Positions 1-8,680 of a stretch of 33,850 bases of DNA are shown one piece after another. Location of the stretch: contig SPJP01000027.1 in assembly GCA_006844665.1 (NCBI GenBank), positions 1 to 33,850 on the forward strand, written 5' to 3'. Source of the DNA: Paracoccaceae bacterium (GTDB lineage Bacteria > Pseudomonadota > Alphaproteobacteria > Rhodobacterales > Rhodobacteraceae). Numbering within the stretch: the first letter of the stretch is position 1; the number at the start of each line of letters is the position of its first letter. The notes under the pieces are model-generated. The model was not told where the DNA came from. It ran no database searches and saw nothing but the letters and a program-made list of their open reading frames with translations. The translations under genes were made by a program, and so were the position numbers.

Positions 1-276
1 GGCCCGCCACCCCAAGGACGGCGTCACAAAAACCCAGCCCCCGTTCGACGACAAGGCCAACTCGCCCTCATGGCCGCTCCATTCGTTCACGGCCCCGCTC
101 GCGACGGCCCAGACCAAACCGTCAGCAACCCCAACAGGCGGTGTGAACTCCGTGTCAGATTGAATGACCAATTGCGCCATCCCGTCCAATTTGGCCAACG
201 CCTCGTTCACCGTCACATGCTTTTGCGCTTGGGCCGCTTGCACCAGCGGAAGCAACAGATTTGCTGTCTCAGTCAT
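1..276 (-). CDS. DUF2793 domain protein, partial (C-terminus beyond window)
   Basis: Not in the ORF track because it runs off the left edge. The minus strand opens with ATG at 276-274 and stays open to base 1 (92 codons). The N-terminus contains the LPLVQAAQAQKHVTVNEAL stretch typical of DUF2793 proteins, which I recall as phage-tail or GTA-associated proteins, followed by a Trp-rich segment ending in a GWVFVTPSLGWRA-like sequence. Its start overlaps the stop of orfg15 by 8 bp (ATGACTGA), so it is probably translationally coupled and the last gene of the GTA operon visible here. Possible role: tail fibre or receptor-binding accessory (inference). The missing C-terminus would normally carry the variable domain. 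Confidence 0.85.
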   Translation of the reverse strand, partial: MTETANLLLPLVQAAQAQKHVTVNEALAKLDGMAQLVIQSDTEFTPPVGVADGLVWAVASGAVNEWSGHEGELALSSNGGWVFVTPSLGWRA

Positions 277-3200
277 TTAGATCAATCCTTTTAAAAGAGC
301 CCGGCCCAAACCGGTCCGAAACCTGCGCTACGCTGATCGCGTAGGCACCCGAAACACCATCCACGGCCCGCAACCCCGCCGGGTAAATCCAACTTGGGGT
401 GCTTAGGGTCACCTCCCGCAGCACAGCACCTTGGTCATCCTGCACGCGCACCAAATAAGCCTCGCTCGTCTCGCCCAGGGGCACATCGGTCAGATCCCAA
501 CTGTCACCTTCAATCCGGGTGCGGCGCTGCCAGGACAAGTACAGATCCCCTGCCGCATCTTTGACCCCGCGCAGATGCGCAGGCGACAAAGGCCGCAAGC
601 CCCGCCCCTCGAACGCGTACGCCGCATATGTATAGGAACTGTCATCATAGCCGCGCAGCGCAGGCCCAGTTCGGAAATGCCGGATCAAGCCGCGCCCACT
701 GGACGGCAAACCAATCTGCTCGACCGAGGCATTCAGGATCACTACATAGCTGCCCATTGGCCAAACATCTGGGATCTCAGGTTCGGACCCCGCTTGGCCA
801 CGCAAGCGCCCCGACAGCTCGTATACCCCCGGCGACACCAGGTCGGCGGTCTGGAACTGGAACACTTCCCATGTGGCCGGATCACCCGACCCGATGGCCG
901 CAATATTAGCCCCGCGCAACAGCTGCGCCTCGGACACGCTGGACAAACCATCAGACGCGCTGAACCGCACCCTTAAGGGTGCGCCCCGGTCATAAAGCCC
1001 CGGCGCCGCACGGGGCAGCACCGTTTCTGTTTGACCAACGATAGACGGCGCACCGACCAGATGATCCAGCGTATAATCGCTGTCCTCATCCGATCCATAC
1101 ACAGCCACACTGCCCGGCCAAGGCTGGGCCGCTATCGCAATATGGGGCGCATGAGGCAGCTCGTCCCCGGTCAACAACGGTAAATCCATAAAGAACGGTG
1201 CCACAGGCACCGGCGGCACAAAGGCTTTGACGGTACTCGGTGCCTCCACTTCATCCGAGGGTTCAAACAACCCGGTCTCGATCCGAACGACCTCAGAAAC
1301 CCGCGCCCCACGATCCTCGATCCGATCCACACGGTAAACCGCATCATCGCCTTCAATCTGAACAACTGTGCCTGGTTCCACATCCGCCATCGACATCGGC
1401 AGCGCAAATTTTGCCGTGTCCCGCGCCACTCGGGCTTCGGCCAACCAGCGTTCCGCCATCGCTTGCCCTTCCCAGGGCAGCAATGACATTGCCAGATCCG
1501 TTTGCGACGCCCCACGCGACACCTCGCCGGGGAAAATAGCCTCGGACGCACGGGTCGCATAATCGGCACTGGCATCGACAAAGTTCACCCGAACCCGGCC
1601 CGCCGTTTCCGCCGCAGGCGCTCGTGTCCTGGCCACATCGCCTGGCACGTCAGACACCACCGCCATCTCTTCTGTGTCCAGCGCCAAAGGCGCTTTGGCC
1701 CGCCGCGTTGCAAAATCCAACACGCCGTTCTTTTCCACCACATCCAACCCATGGGCCAGCATCAAAGGCTGCAACACCGACCGGCCAGAGCTAACTTCGG
1801 TCTGTGCATAGCCCCTCACGATTCCATAAAGCTGCTCGACCGAAATTTCAGAAACCCCGTTGCGGGCACAAATCTCGGCCACAACCGCGCTCAGATCCTG
1901 GGCCGAGGTCCGACCATTCAGCCAATGTCCCGCGCTGTGATTGCCCCCGTCGCGCCACAGCTCCACATTATTCGGAAAAGCAGGCCAAGGCCGCGCATCC
2001 CAGGCCCAAACATGGGTCCGCGACACATCAATCATCGGCCCCCCATAAACGCCCGAGGTCGGATTGCGTGCCTCGTCGCCCCAGTAGTCCAAAACCGAGT
2101 GCAGATATTGCGCTTGGATCAGATCATCCCGCTTGCCATTGGAGTAATTTGGCAAGGCGGATTCTGACGATTGCACATCCACAAACTTGTTCGGCTCGTT
2201 CGTGCCTTTGTCGACTGCGGCGCAGCCAATTTCCGTGAACCAGATCGGCTTGCTTTCGGGCACCCAATCCGTGGCCGCTGCCTGCCTGACCCCGCCTATC
2301 CGGTTGTGATGCGCGTTCTGCCACCAGTTGCGAATGTCCTTATAGCGGTAGATCCAATCCTCGCGATGGGCCCCATCCACAATTGGACGGCGCACCTGAG
2401 CATCCCGGTCCGCCTGGTCATTATAGTACCAATCGTAACCTTCCCCGCCCTCGACATTTCCTTGCAAATACAAAGCATTATAGATCGATCCAACCACCGC
2501 ATCCGCATGGTCCAACCCATCGCGCCAATCGGACAAAGGCATGTAATTGTCGATGCCGATAAAGTCGATATTTCCATCTGCCCACAGCGCATCCAGATGG
2601 AAAAACACATCCCCCGATCCGTCTTGCGGGTGGTAGCCAAAATATTCCGACCAATCGGCTGCATAGCCAATTTTTGCTGAAGGCAGCAAAGCCCGCACTT
2701 CAGCCGCCAGCGCTTGCAGCGCCGTCACAGAAGGAAAGCTATTACCTGCCCCCCGGATTTGGGTCAGCCCGCGCATCTCGGACCCGATGACAAACGCTTC
2801 GACCCCACCAGCCGCCGCACAAAGGGCCGCGTTGTGCAAAATGAACCGCCGAAATCCCCATTCTGATGGTCCTGAATAGATGACCGAGCCTGCCCCGACC
2901 GTGAAATCCGACGCCTGCGCGGTACCAAAGAACGCCGCAACTTCGGCATCAGCCGCAGCGGTTCCATCGGGCGAGCCGACCTGCCCCAAAGCTTTCGAAG
3001 ATGTAATCCGCCCCCGCCATGGCATCACCGGCTGCGAAACATTATCGCTATAGGGATCGGCCCGGCCATTCTCCGCAACTTGATCCATCAAAACAAAGGG
3101 ATAGAACGTAACATCCTTGCCCACCGCCTGCATCGCAGCAATCGCCTCAATCACGGATTGGTCCGTGGGCGTCCCGCCATAGATTGACCGGTCATCGGCA

Positions 3201-4219
3201 TCCTTCGGCACCAGATCCGCAGTGCTACGAGTCTGTCCGCTAACGTTCCAGGCCATGCCAACGCCGTCAAAATCGGCTTGCTCAACCTTGGGTTTGATCT
3301 GGCATTGGTTACAGCGCAGATCATCCCCAAACCAACTGACCACCAGCAGGCCAGACCCACAGCCCGGCAGCTCGTCGGACAGTTGTTCAAGCGAGACCGC
3401 GAAATCCGTTTTGCCCGCAGGCGTGTTCACATTGGATGACGCGTTCTGACCGACCCCATAGGAAGAATGCACCGGTGTCGTCGCCAGGCTGTATTCCCCG
3501 GTCCCTGGAATGATCGCGACCCCTGGAATTTTGGACTGCAAAGGTTGAACGCCTTCGCCTTGGGCCGGGCGGATCACTTCGAAGCTAAACTGAGGCACCC
3601 GGTTGCCAAACCGTCCCAACTGAAGGTCTTCAATCACCACATAAGCAAGTCCTCGGTAGGCCGGAACAGTGCCCGCGCCCTCAACCGCCTCGATTTTCGG
3701 GTCCGGCAATTGGTCCGCTGCACCTGAATAGACGCGCATGTTGAATTCTTCTTTACCGACCTCAACCCCATCGGCCCAAACCCGGCCCACGCGCGTAATT
3801 TCGCCCTCGCACAACGCCAGCGCCACACTGACCGAATAGCTATGCTCGGTCGTGGTCACGACGTTAGAAGAGGCTCCACCACCACCACCTTTGCCGCCGC
3901 CGCCGGTGCCTCCAGTGGTCGAAGTCGTAGTCGTATCCAGAAACCGTGAAGACCAGATCACCTGGCTGCCAACCCGCATGGCCCCCCAGACCATGGGCAC
4001 CGCAGCCCCCTCACTGGCCCCTGCAAGGCGAAACCGATCAATCTGCCCGGTTTCCACAGCCTGACTGCCAGCCCCTAGAACTTGCTGGTTCATGTCGATC
4101 ACGCGACCGATCGTGGCCCCCACAGCGCGCCCAATGACCGTCGAGGTCAACCCAAGCACACTGCCCCCGACCGCAGACCCGACCGAGGCGCCAACCGCCG
4201 ATAATACCAGTGTCGCCAT
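269..4219 (-). CDS. orfg15: GTA host-specificity / tail tip protein (gp15, 'megatron')
   Basis: At 1316 aa this is the largest protein of the cluster and close to the size of RcGTA gp15, which forms the tail tip and baseplate spike that contacts the recipient cell. Residues 1-40 are Gly/Ala/Val-rich and hydrophobic. A low-complexity Thr/Gly linker lies at about 96-118 (TTGGTGGGGKGGGGG). The central third has the GTA TIM-barrel (glycoside-hydrolase-like) domain, with motifs such as FIGIDNYMPLSDWRDG and WFTEIGC. The following part resembles the phage-tail_3 / baseplate hub domain. The C-terminal 300 residues are beta-rich and Pro-rich. A good RBS (AAAGGAGCGC) precedes the ATG at 4219. It lies 78 nt downstream of orfg14 and overlaps the DUF2793 gene. 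Confidence 0.93.
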   Translation of the reverse strand: MATLVLSAVGASVGSAVGGSVLGLTSTVIGRAVGATIGRVIDMNQQVLGAGSQAVETGQIDRFRLAGASEGAAVPMVWGAMRVGSQVIWSSRFLDTTTTSTTGGTGGGGKGGGGGASSNVVTTTEHSYSVSVALALCEGEITRVGRVWADGVEVGKEEFNMRVYSGAADQLPDPKIEAVEGAGTVPAYRGLAYVVIEDLQLGRFGNRVPQFSFEVIRPAQGEGVQPLQSKIPGVAIIPGTGEYSLATTPVHSSYGVGQNASSNVNTPAGKTDFAVSLEQLSDELPGCGSGLLVVSWFGDDLRCNQCQIKPKVEQADFDGVGMAWNVSGQTRSTADLVPKDADDRSIYGGTPTDQSVIEAIAAMQAVGKDVTFYPFVLMDQVAENGRADPYSDNVSQPVMPWRGRITSSKALGQVGSPDGTAAADAEVAAFFGTAQASDFTVGAGSVIYSGPSEWGFRRFILHNAALCAAAGGVEAFVIGSEMRGLTQIRGAGNSFPSVTALQALAAEVRALLPSAKIGYAADWSEYFGYHPQDGSGDVFFHLDALWADGNIDFIGIDNYMPLSDWRDGLDHADAVVGSIYNALYLQGNVEGGEGYDWYYNDQADRDAQVRRPIVDGAHREDWIYRYKDIRNWWQNAHHNRIGGVRQAAATDWVPESKPIWFTEIGCAAVDKGTNEPNKFVDVQSSESALPNYSNGKRDDLIQAQYLHSVLDYWGDEARNPTSGVYGGPMIDVSRTHVWAWDARPWPAFPNNVELWRDGGNHSAGHWLNGRTSAQDLSAVVAEICARNGVSEISVEQLYGIVRGYAQTEVSSGRSVLQPLMLAHGLDVVEKNGVLDFATRRAKAPLALDTEEMAVVSDVPGDVARTRAPAAETAGRVRVNFVDASADYATRASEAIFPGEVSRGASQTDLAMSLLPWEGQAMAERWLAEARVARDTAKFALPMSMADVEPGTVVQIEGDDAVYRVDRIEDRGARVSEVVRIETGLFEPSDEVEAPSTVKAFVPPVPVAPFFMDLPLLTGDELPHAPHIAIAAQPWPGSVAVYGSDEDSDYTLDHLVGAPSIVGQTETVLPRAAPGLYDRGAPLRVRFSASDGLSSVSEAQLLRGANIAAIGSGDPATWEVFQFQTADLVSPGVYELSGRLRGQAGSEPEIPDVWPMGSYVVILNASVEQIGLPSSGRGLIRHFRTGPALRGYDDSSYTYAAYAFEGRGLRPLSPAHLRGVKDAAGDLYLSWQRRTRIEGDSWDLTDVPLGETSEAYLVRVQDDQGAVLREVTLSTPSWIYPAGLRAVDGVSGAYAISVAQVSDRFGPGSFKRIDLND

Positions 4220-4297
4220 GTCAGCGCTCCTTTACGGGCAGCAGAAGGCCCATTCGAATACAAAATTTGTGAAAAATCAGGGAATTACGAAGCGATT

Positions 4298-4732
4298 TTA
4301 AAGCAACTCCGGAAACCGAAACCGCGCCACAACACGCCTGGCCCATGGCCCAGACAAAGCGTTTTCGATCACGCCGTGACCAGAATACGCATGGATAAAC
4401 GCCGGTGTTTCCACACCCGACTGAATCCCCAAATGCTTGGCAATCCCCCGCGCGCGCATTCGAAACAGCAACACGTCCCCCACCCACGCATCCGCCAGAT
4501 CCACGGCCTGCAGATGACGGGCAGCGGCCTGCCACAGCACCTCTTGGCGCTGGGGTTCATCCCAATCGGAACTATAAGGCGGCACGGCTTCGGGCTCTGT
4601 CCCGTAGACCTCGCGCCACACGCCGCGCAGCAGGCCAAGGCAATCGGTCCCGGCGGCTTTGGTGCTGGCTTGGTGCACATAGGGCGTGCCCAGCCACCCC
4701 CGCGCTGCTTGAACAACAACAGGCCCAATCAT
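4298..4732 (-). CDS. orfg14: GTA NlpC/P60 cell-wall peptidase (gp14)
   Basis: A 144-aa NlpC/P60-family cysteine peptidase. In RcGTA the equivalent protein sits in the tail tip and opens recipient peptidoglycan during DNA delivery. The catalytic Cys is C31 in GTDCLGLLRG; the likely general-base His is H100 in AKHLGI, with H114 (FIHAYSG) a further conserved His. The N-terminal ARGWLGTPYVH motif is typical of the family. The start overlaps the stop of orfg13 by 4 bp (ATGA), indicating coupled translation. No signal peptide is present, as expected for a particle-borne enzyme. Confidence 0.93.
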   Translation of the reverse strand: MIGPVVVQAARGWLGTPYVHQASTKAAGTDCLGLLRGVWREVYGTEPEAVPPYSSDWDEPQRQEVLWQAAARHLQAVDLADAWVGDVLLFRMRARGIAKHLGIQSGVETPAFIHAYSGHGVIENALSGPWARRVVARFRFPELL

Positions 4733-5610
4733 ATCAAAGATCCCCCGTCATTGACCCCGGCACTGACCGGATAGCTCATTAGCCAGTCCTCGCCCGGGAC
4801 ATGGGGAAAGCCTTGATAATTCAGCAGGTTCTGGAATTTCAACCGACAGGTTTCCGCTCGCTTATCACAACCAGCCTCTAACCGGATCAAATCGCCGGCC
4901 TCCAATGGCAAACGCAGTCCCTGCCACAGCTCGATTTCTCGGCCATCTTCCAACCACCGGTCATTCTTGATGATGGCAACAAGCCCGGCAGCTTGCCCAG
5001 TCAGAACCTCCGCCTTGCCGCGTTCAAACCAACGCAGATCAAAATCCACCAAGGGCGCAAAGCGTAAAACCCGCGCGTCCTCGGACGACACCAACGTCAC
5101 TTCAGTCCGGTATCCCGGCGTCGCCAGATCAAACCCGCAACCCGCCTGCCCCAACACAGCCGAGCACGGCTTTTGGAACACACGACCTTGGGGCTGGCTC
5201 AGCGCCTCGGACACACCGCGCAGCTCGGCTTGAAACGCCCCGGCCCCTTCGGTGATTTCCCCAAGCGAGCCTCGGAACACCACCCGGCGCTCGATGATCT
5301 TGGCCCAGTTGACCTGCCAGATCACGATCTCGGCCCCATCATAACGCCCAGCCCGAATATCCTCGGCTTTAATGCCGACATGGCTAAGCACGCCCAAAGC
5401 TTCGGTATTGTCCACCGCCAGCCCGTTTTTCGAATCCAACGCCTGGGCGCTCATCCCGCCATCGGCGGCAAACGTGATACCCTCGAACGTGATTTCTCGG
5501 TCGTGATCGGTAAAGCCCAGAACCGTCCCGTCGGTCCGCGTCAGTGCCCAACAAGAACACACCGTGGTGTGCCCGGTCTTCAGATGCGCGATCAGCGCCT
5601 CGGCACTCAT
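4729..5610 (-). CDS. orfg13: GTA tail hub protein, DUF2163 family (gp13)
   Basis: A 293-aa protein with the DUF2163 N-terminal half and phage_BR0599-like C-terminal half found in GTA hub proteins. The N-terminus contains FTDHDREITFEG, a family signature. Four cysteines in the C-terminal half (C149, C158, C248, C255; KPCSAVLGQAGCGFD and AGCDKRAETC) are spaced as in tail-hub proteins that bind an Fe-S cluster (lambda gpL; also reported for RcGTA as I recall), so a cluster is likely here. Two more Cys (C18, C20) are near the N-terminus. It overlaps the stop of orfg12 by 4 bp and the start of orfg14 by 4 bp. Confidence 0.92.
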   Translation of the reverse strand: MSAEALIAHLKTGHTTVCSCWALTRTDGTVLGFTDHDREITFEGITFAADGGMSAQALDSKNGLAVDNTEALGVLSHVGIKAEDIRAGRYDGAEIVIWQVNWAKIIERRVVFRGSLGEITEGAGAFQAELRGVSEALSQPQGRVFQKPCSAVLGQAGCGFDLATPGYRTEVTLVSSEDARVLRFAPLVDFDLRWFERGKAEVLTGQAAGLVAIIKNDRWLEDGREIELWQGLRLPLEAGDLIRLEAGCDKRAETCRLKFQNLLNYQGFPHVPGEDWLMSYPVSAGVNDGGSLI

Positions 5611-6239
5611 ACCCGCACCTCGACCACTGGAACCGCAGGCATATCCCCCGCCTGGAACGACGCGACCGAGGTTTGGATCCGGTCCGTGTCAAACCGCACA
5701 GGCACATCAAATTCAAACCCCGCCCGGATCGGCACGCCAATCCCCGGCGCATCCTGCAAAGTCACAAGCCCGGTCACCGTGTCGACTGTGTAATGCACAT
5801 CTTCCGCCAATTGCAGATCGTCGATGCCGACCTTCACACTGCCGGCAACAGGCTTAGTGATCGGGCGCGCATATCCCTGGGGGCCGGACTGGTACAGTTT
5901 GACCAGCTGGAACACCTTGGTTTCACCGTCGCCTTGGGCAATTTCCTGATCCTCGAACCCAACCTCGGCCGAGGGCGAGCAGGATTTGTAATCCGACCAG
6001 TCTTTCCAGCGAAACCCGTTCAGCTGCCCCTGCCGCGCCTCGAAAAATGCGACCAGCTGTTCGATATCATCCAAGCTGCGCAGACCCACCCCCGCATCAT
6101 AGCGCCGCCGCGCATGGGCCCAAGGAGAGTTCCGTTCCTCGAACCCATTAGCCAGGGTCACAACATCCGTGCGCCGTTCTGGCCCCCCGACCGAGCCAAA
6201 GCTCAAATTGGCGGGGAAACGTACCTCGTGAAAAGCCAT
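5607..6239 (-). CDS. orfg12: GTA distal tail protein, DUF2460 family (gp12)
   Basis: A 210-aa DUF2460 protein; in RcGTA gp12 forms the distal tail ring between tube and hub. The N-terminus MAFHEVRFPANLSFGS and the internal FFEARQGQLNGFRWKDWSD stretch are the recognisable family signatures. The ATG at 6239 has an AAAGGAACGGAT ribosome-binding sequence upstream. The gene lies 28 nt after orfg11 and overlaps orfg13 by 4 bp. Length matches the family, with no sign of damage. Confidence 0.92.
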   Translation of the reverse strand: MAFHEVRFPANLSFGSVGGPERRTDVVTLANGFEERNSPWAHARRRYDAGVGLRSLDDIEQLVAFFEARQGQLNGFRWKDWSDYKSCSPSAEVGFEDQEIAQGDGETKVFQLVKLYQSGPQGYARPITKPVAGSVKVGIDDLQLAEDVHYTVDTVTGLVTLQDAPGIGVPIRAGFEFDVPVRFDTDRIQTSVASFQAGDMPAVPVVEVRV

Positions 6240-6267
6240 ATCCGTTCCTTTCAGCTGCTAATTGGGC

Positions 6268-6933
6268 CTAGCGGTTGCGCGATCCCCGCGCCAAAGCGCG
6301 ATTCATCTCGGCTGCCACTTGGGATTTTGACCGGCGGAAACTGTCGGCATCGGGGGTCGAGATATTCATCACCACCGAAACCGCGCGTCCTCCTCCGCCC
6401 GAAGACGCCACCCCTAGGCGCCCATCTGCGCCCCGGGTCAGCGGCATGATCGCTTCGGGGCCAGCTTCGCCCATCAAGCCTGTTGCCCCGCGCATTGGAA
6501 AATAGGTTGGGCTGGTCACCACACCGCCCCGGGCAAAAGGCATCACGCGCCCTTGGGCAAACCCCGCCCCGTCGGCAAAGGGCAAAACCGCCCCCGCAAT
6601 CCCGTTGATCCCTTGGGCAATCGCACCGCCCAAGGCGTTTTGCACGGGGCGTATCGCTGTGTTGTAAGCGGCATCAGCCATAGATTTCGCCACGCCTCGC
6701 AGCGCGTCCGACAGCTTCAGGCCATCAAACACCACCCCGTCAAACGCTCCGCGCAAACCGGTGCCGATAGTGCGCGACATTGATGACACCTCGCGCCCGG
6801 TATACAGCATCTGGTCCTTCATCCGGGCCAGCTCGGTGTCAAACGCTGCAGTCATATTGGCCGCTTCGTTCAACGTGATTTCCAGACCGCCAACGCGATC
6901 TTCAAGCCCTTCCAGGCTGTCCAAGGTAGCCAT
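6268..6933 (-). CDS. orfg11: GTA tape measure protein (gp11), very short
   Basis: A 221-aa tail tape measure protein. The C-terminal half has Gly/Ala-rich hydrophobic sequence with GFAQGRVMPFARGGVV and the GEAGPEAIMPL motif common to C-terminal parts of phage tape measures. The N-terminal 60 residues look alpha-helical. Tape measures set tail length at about 1.5 angstrom per residue, so about 220 residues predicts a tail of a few tens of nm, consistent with the short RcGTA tail (established for RcGTA; inferred here). The start at 6933 is supported by a GGGAG RBS. Confidence 0.9.
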   Translation of the reverse strand: MATLDSLEGLEDRVGGLEITLNEAANMTAAFDTELARMKDQMLYTGREVSSMSRTIGTGLRGAFDGVVFDGLKLSDALRGVAKSMADAAYNTAIRPVQNALGGAIAQGINGIAGAVLPFADGAGFAQGRVMPFARGGVVTSPTYFPMRGATGLMGEAGPEAIMPLTRGADGRLGVASSGGGGRAVSVVMNISTPDADSFRRSKSQVAAEMNRALARGSRNR

Positions 6934-6945
6934 TGGATGCTCTCC

Positions 6946-7176
6946 CTAACTGTTTGAATTCTGGGACGGTTTGGCGAACGGATCAGGCTGAGTATCTGGG
7001 AACTGCGCCGCCAGCTCTTCCAACCGGGACCGCCCCAAAGGCCCGTCAGCGCCCTGATCCGCGCCCAGCATCACCAACAGCTCTGCCGGGGTCAGGGACC
7101 AAAACACATCTGGTTGCAGCCCCAGCCCCCGCAGGCCCACCCGCATCAATCCCGGCCAATCCATGATTGTCTTCAT
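6946..7176 (-). CDS. GTA tail assembly chaperone-like protein (gp10.1)
   Basis: The ORF track starts this frame at 7287, but the real start is probably the ATG at 7176-7174. It overlaps the orfg10 stop by 4 bp (ATGA) and gives a 76-aa protein, MKTIMDWPGLMRVGLRGLGL..., like the small rcc01693-type (phage_TAC / DUF2376-like) proteins between orfg10 and orfg11. The LTPAELLVMLG segment is the recognisable core. The 37 residues upstream are Arg/Gly-rich and overlap orfg10 coding sequence in another frame, so they are probably untranslated. Tail chaperones coat the tape measure during tail assembly. Position between orfg10 and the tape measure is as expected. Confidence 0.82.
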   Translation of the reverse strand: MKTIMDWPGLMRVGLRGLGLQPDVFWSLTPAELLVMLGADQGADGPLGRSRLEELAAQFPDTQPDPFAKPSQNSNS

Positions 7177-7490
7177 TGCGATGGCACCGCAAAGGCCCGT
7201 GCCAACAAGGATGCCGCCGCACGGGCGGCCTCGACCGGGCCACCTTCGATTTCGGCCTGACCCAGATCGGTCGCGGTGCAGTCCCACCCACCCCCGCGCA
7301 ACCCTGCCACCAGCAGCAACAGCACGTCTTTCGCGCCATATGCCCCGGTTTCAAAACGGTCCACCATTTCCACAAGCGAGGTCGTCTCCAACCCCGCTTC
7401 CAGTTCAGCCAGCGCGCCCAGGGTCAGCTTCATCACCCGGCGCTCGCCATCAACGACCAGCGCCACTTCACCTGCGTAAGGGTTTGCCAT
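7173..7490 (-). CDS. orfg10: GTA tail assembly chaperone family protein (gp10)
   Basis: A 105-aa protein of the GTA_gp10 family. The N-terminus MANPYAGEVALVVDGERR, followed by LTLGALAELEAGLETTSL, is the familiar signature (domain annotated in Rhodobacterales as gene transfer agent family protein). It is positioned between tail tube (orfg9, 7 nt upstream) and orfg10.1 (4-bp overlap), where siphoviruses encode tail chaperones. The predicted role as chaperone is inferred from position and family. No programmed-frameshift slippery sequence was obvious at the orfg10/10.1 junction; the 4-bp overlap suggests re-initiation instead. Confidence 0.88.
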   Translation of the reverse strand: MANPYAGEVALVVDGERRVMKLTLGALAELEAGLETTSLVEMVDRFETGAYGAKDVLLLLVAGLRGGGWDCTATDLGQAEIEGGPVEAARAAASLLARAFAVPSQ

Positions 7491-7497
7491 ATCGACC

Positions 7498-7911
7498 CTA
7501 CAGCGCGTTAAAGATCAGTTGCCCGGCCGAGGCCAACGACATCTCGTAGGTCGCCTCGCCATTATGGCTGCCCGCATATTCGATCGAGGTGATCATAAAT
7601 TTGCCCTGAACAATCCCGAAATCCGGGATGATCACCTGAAATTCCGGCACATCCCCGTCGAAAAAAATCTGACGGGCCCGTTCGTCCGTGTTCGCATCGC
7701 GAAACACACCAGACCCCGACATCGTGGCCGATTTGACCCCGGCGCCGCCCAACAGCTCACGCCAGCCCCCCGCAGATTCAAGCGAGGTCACATCAACGGA
7801 TTCTGCGTTAAAGCTTAACCGTGTGGCCCGCAGCCCCGCGATGGTTTCGAATTGGCCCGCACCTGTCAGGTCCAGCTTGATCAGCAAATCTTTGCCCTTT
7901 TGCACGCTCAT
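7498..7911 (-). CDS. orfg9: GTA major tail (tube) protein (gp9)
   Basis: A 137-aa major tail protein forming the stacked rings of the GTA tube. The N-terminus MSVQKGKDLLIKLDL, then RATRLSFNAESVDVTSLES and GVFRDANTDERARQIFFDG, matches the TIGR02126 / phage_TP901-1-like tail tube family typical of GTAs. A near-consensus RBS (AGGAGGCCGCC) directly precedes the ATG at 7911, the best in this part of the operon and fitting for an abundant structural protein. It lies 26 nt downstream of orfg8 and 7 nt upstream of orfg10. Confidence 0.9.
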   Translation of the reverse strand: MSVQKGKDLLIKLDLTGAGQFETIAGLRATRLSFNAESVDVTSLESAGGWRELLGGAGVKSATMSGSGVFRDANTDERARQIFFDGDVPEFQVIIPDFGIVQGKFMITSIEYAGSHNGEATYEMSLASAGQLIFNAL

Positions 7912-7937
7912 GGCGGCCTCCTATCGTGAAATACGTT

Positions 7938-8336
7938 TTAGAAATCGTCCGTCAGCGCTCGGAAACGCAGATCGATCTGACGCTGCGCGCCACTCTCCAG
8001 CCGCCGCGCATTGGCTTTTCGCAGCCAAATGCCGGTCAAGCCGCCCCGTGCCAAAACCAGGTTGGCCGCCAGCAGATTGTCGGAAATCGCCACCGCCACG
8101 GATTTGGCCGCGGCAAAGCCAGGCGCGCTGGACACCACAGCAACCGTGAAATCATGCTGCGCGCCCGCCCCGGTGCTGTCGCCTGTCGTCGTGACATCCT
8201 CACCGCCCAAAACCACATAGGTTTCTGGCAGAACCCCGGCGGGCAAGGCGTCATAAATCGGAACCGTGATAGCCACATCACCGGAAAGGGCGGTAAAAAC
8301 AGCCTCTTGCAGCGCATTTGCAACCCCATAGCTCAT
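7938..8336 (-). CDS. orfg8: GTA tail terminator, DUF3168 family (gp8)
   Basis: A 132-aa protein with the DUF3168 fold of tail-terminator proteins (MSYGVANALQEAVFTALSG...PIYDALPAGVLPETYVVLG). The ORF track extends to 8363, but the ATG at 8336 overlaps the orfg7 TGA by 4 bp, and the nine upstream residues (MLCRGGGPD) do not belong to the family, so I choose 8336. The tail terminator caps the tube and joins it to the head completion proteins. Confidence 0.88.
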   Translation of the reverse strand: MSYGVANALQEAVFTALSGDVAITVPIYDALPAGVLPETYVVLGGEDVTTTGDSTGAGAQHDFTVAVVSSAPGFAAAKSVAVAISDNLLAANLVLARGGLTGIWLRKANARRLESGAQRQIDLRFRALTDDF

Positions 8337-8680
8337 GTCGGGACCTCCTCCTCGGCAAAGCATGTCAGGTAGTGCCCTTGGGCATCAGCCTCTGCCACCG
8401 CTAGAATTTTGAACAGCCGCGTGCCTTCGGCGAAACGCTGATCCGGCCGTGGCCGGGACGGCGCATCCACAGGCGCGCCGCGCACAGTGATCCGGTAGCT
8501 GGCCTGTGCGACAACCGCCTGGCCAAAGCGCACGTCCCGTCCCGAACGCAGCGCAACATCCGCCCAAACCGAGCCGATCGTTTGCCACGTGGTCACGTAA
8601 CCGCCCGCCCCATCCGGGGTTTCAACTCGGTCCTGCAATTCTAAGGCGCGGTTCAGAACCGGTTGTTTCGACCGGTTCAT
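8333..8680 (-). CDS. orfg7: GTA head closure / stopper protein (gp7)
   Basis: A 115-aa phage head-tail joining protein of the SPP1 gp16-like head-closure family. Signatures are RVETPDGAGGYVTTW near the N-terminus and the ILAVAEADAQGHYLTCFAEEE C-terminus, which resembles Phage_H_T_join proteins. It overlaps orfg6 by 4 bp (8677-8680) and orfg8 by 4 bp, so these three connector genes form a tightly coupled translational unit. The role is to plug the portal after DNA packaging and dock the tail. Confidence 0.87.
   Translation of the reverse strand: MNRSKQPVLNRALELQDRVETPDGAGGYVTTWQTIGSVWADVALRSGRDVRFGQAVVAQASYRITVRGAPVDAPSRPRPDQRFAEGTRLFKILAVAEADAQGHYLTCFAEEEVPT

Noticed and set aside
3885-3910. 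GC-rich triplet repeat within orfg15
   Set aside because: It simply encodes the Gly-rich linker; not a separate repeat element.
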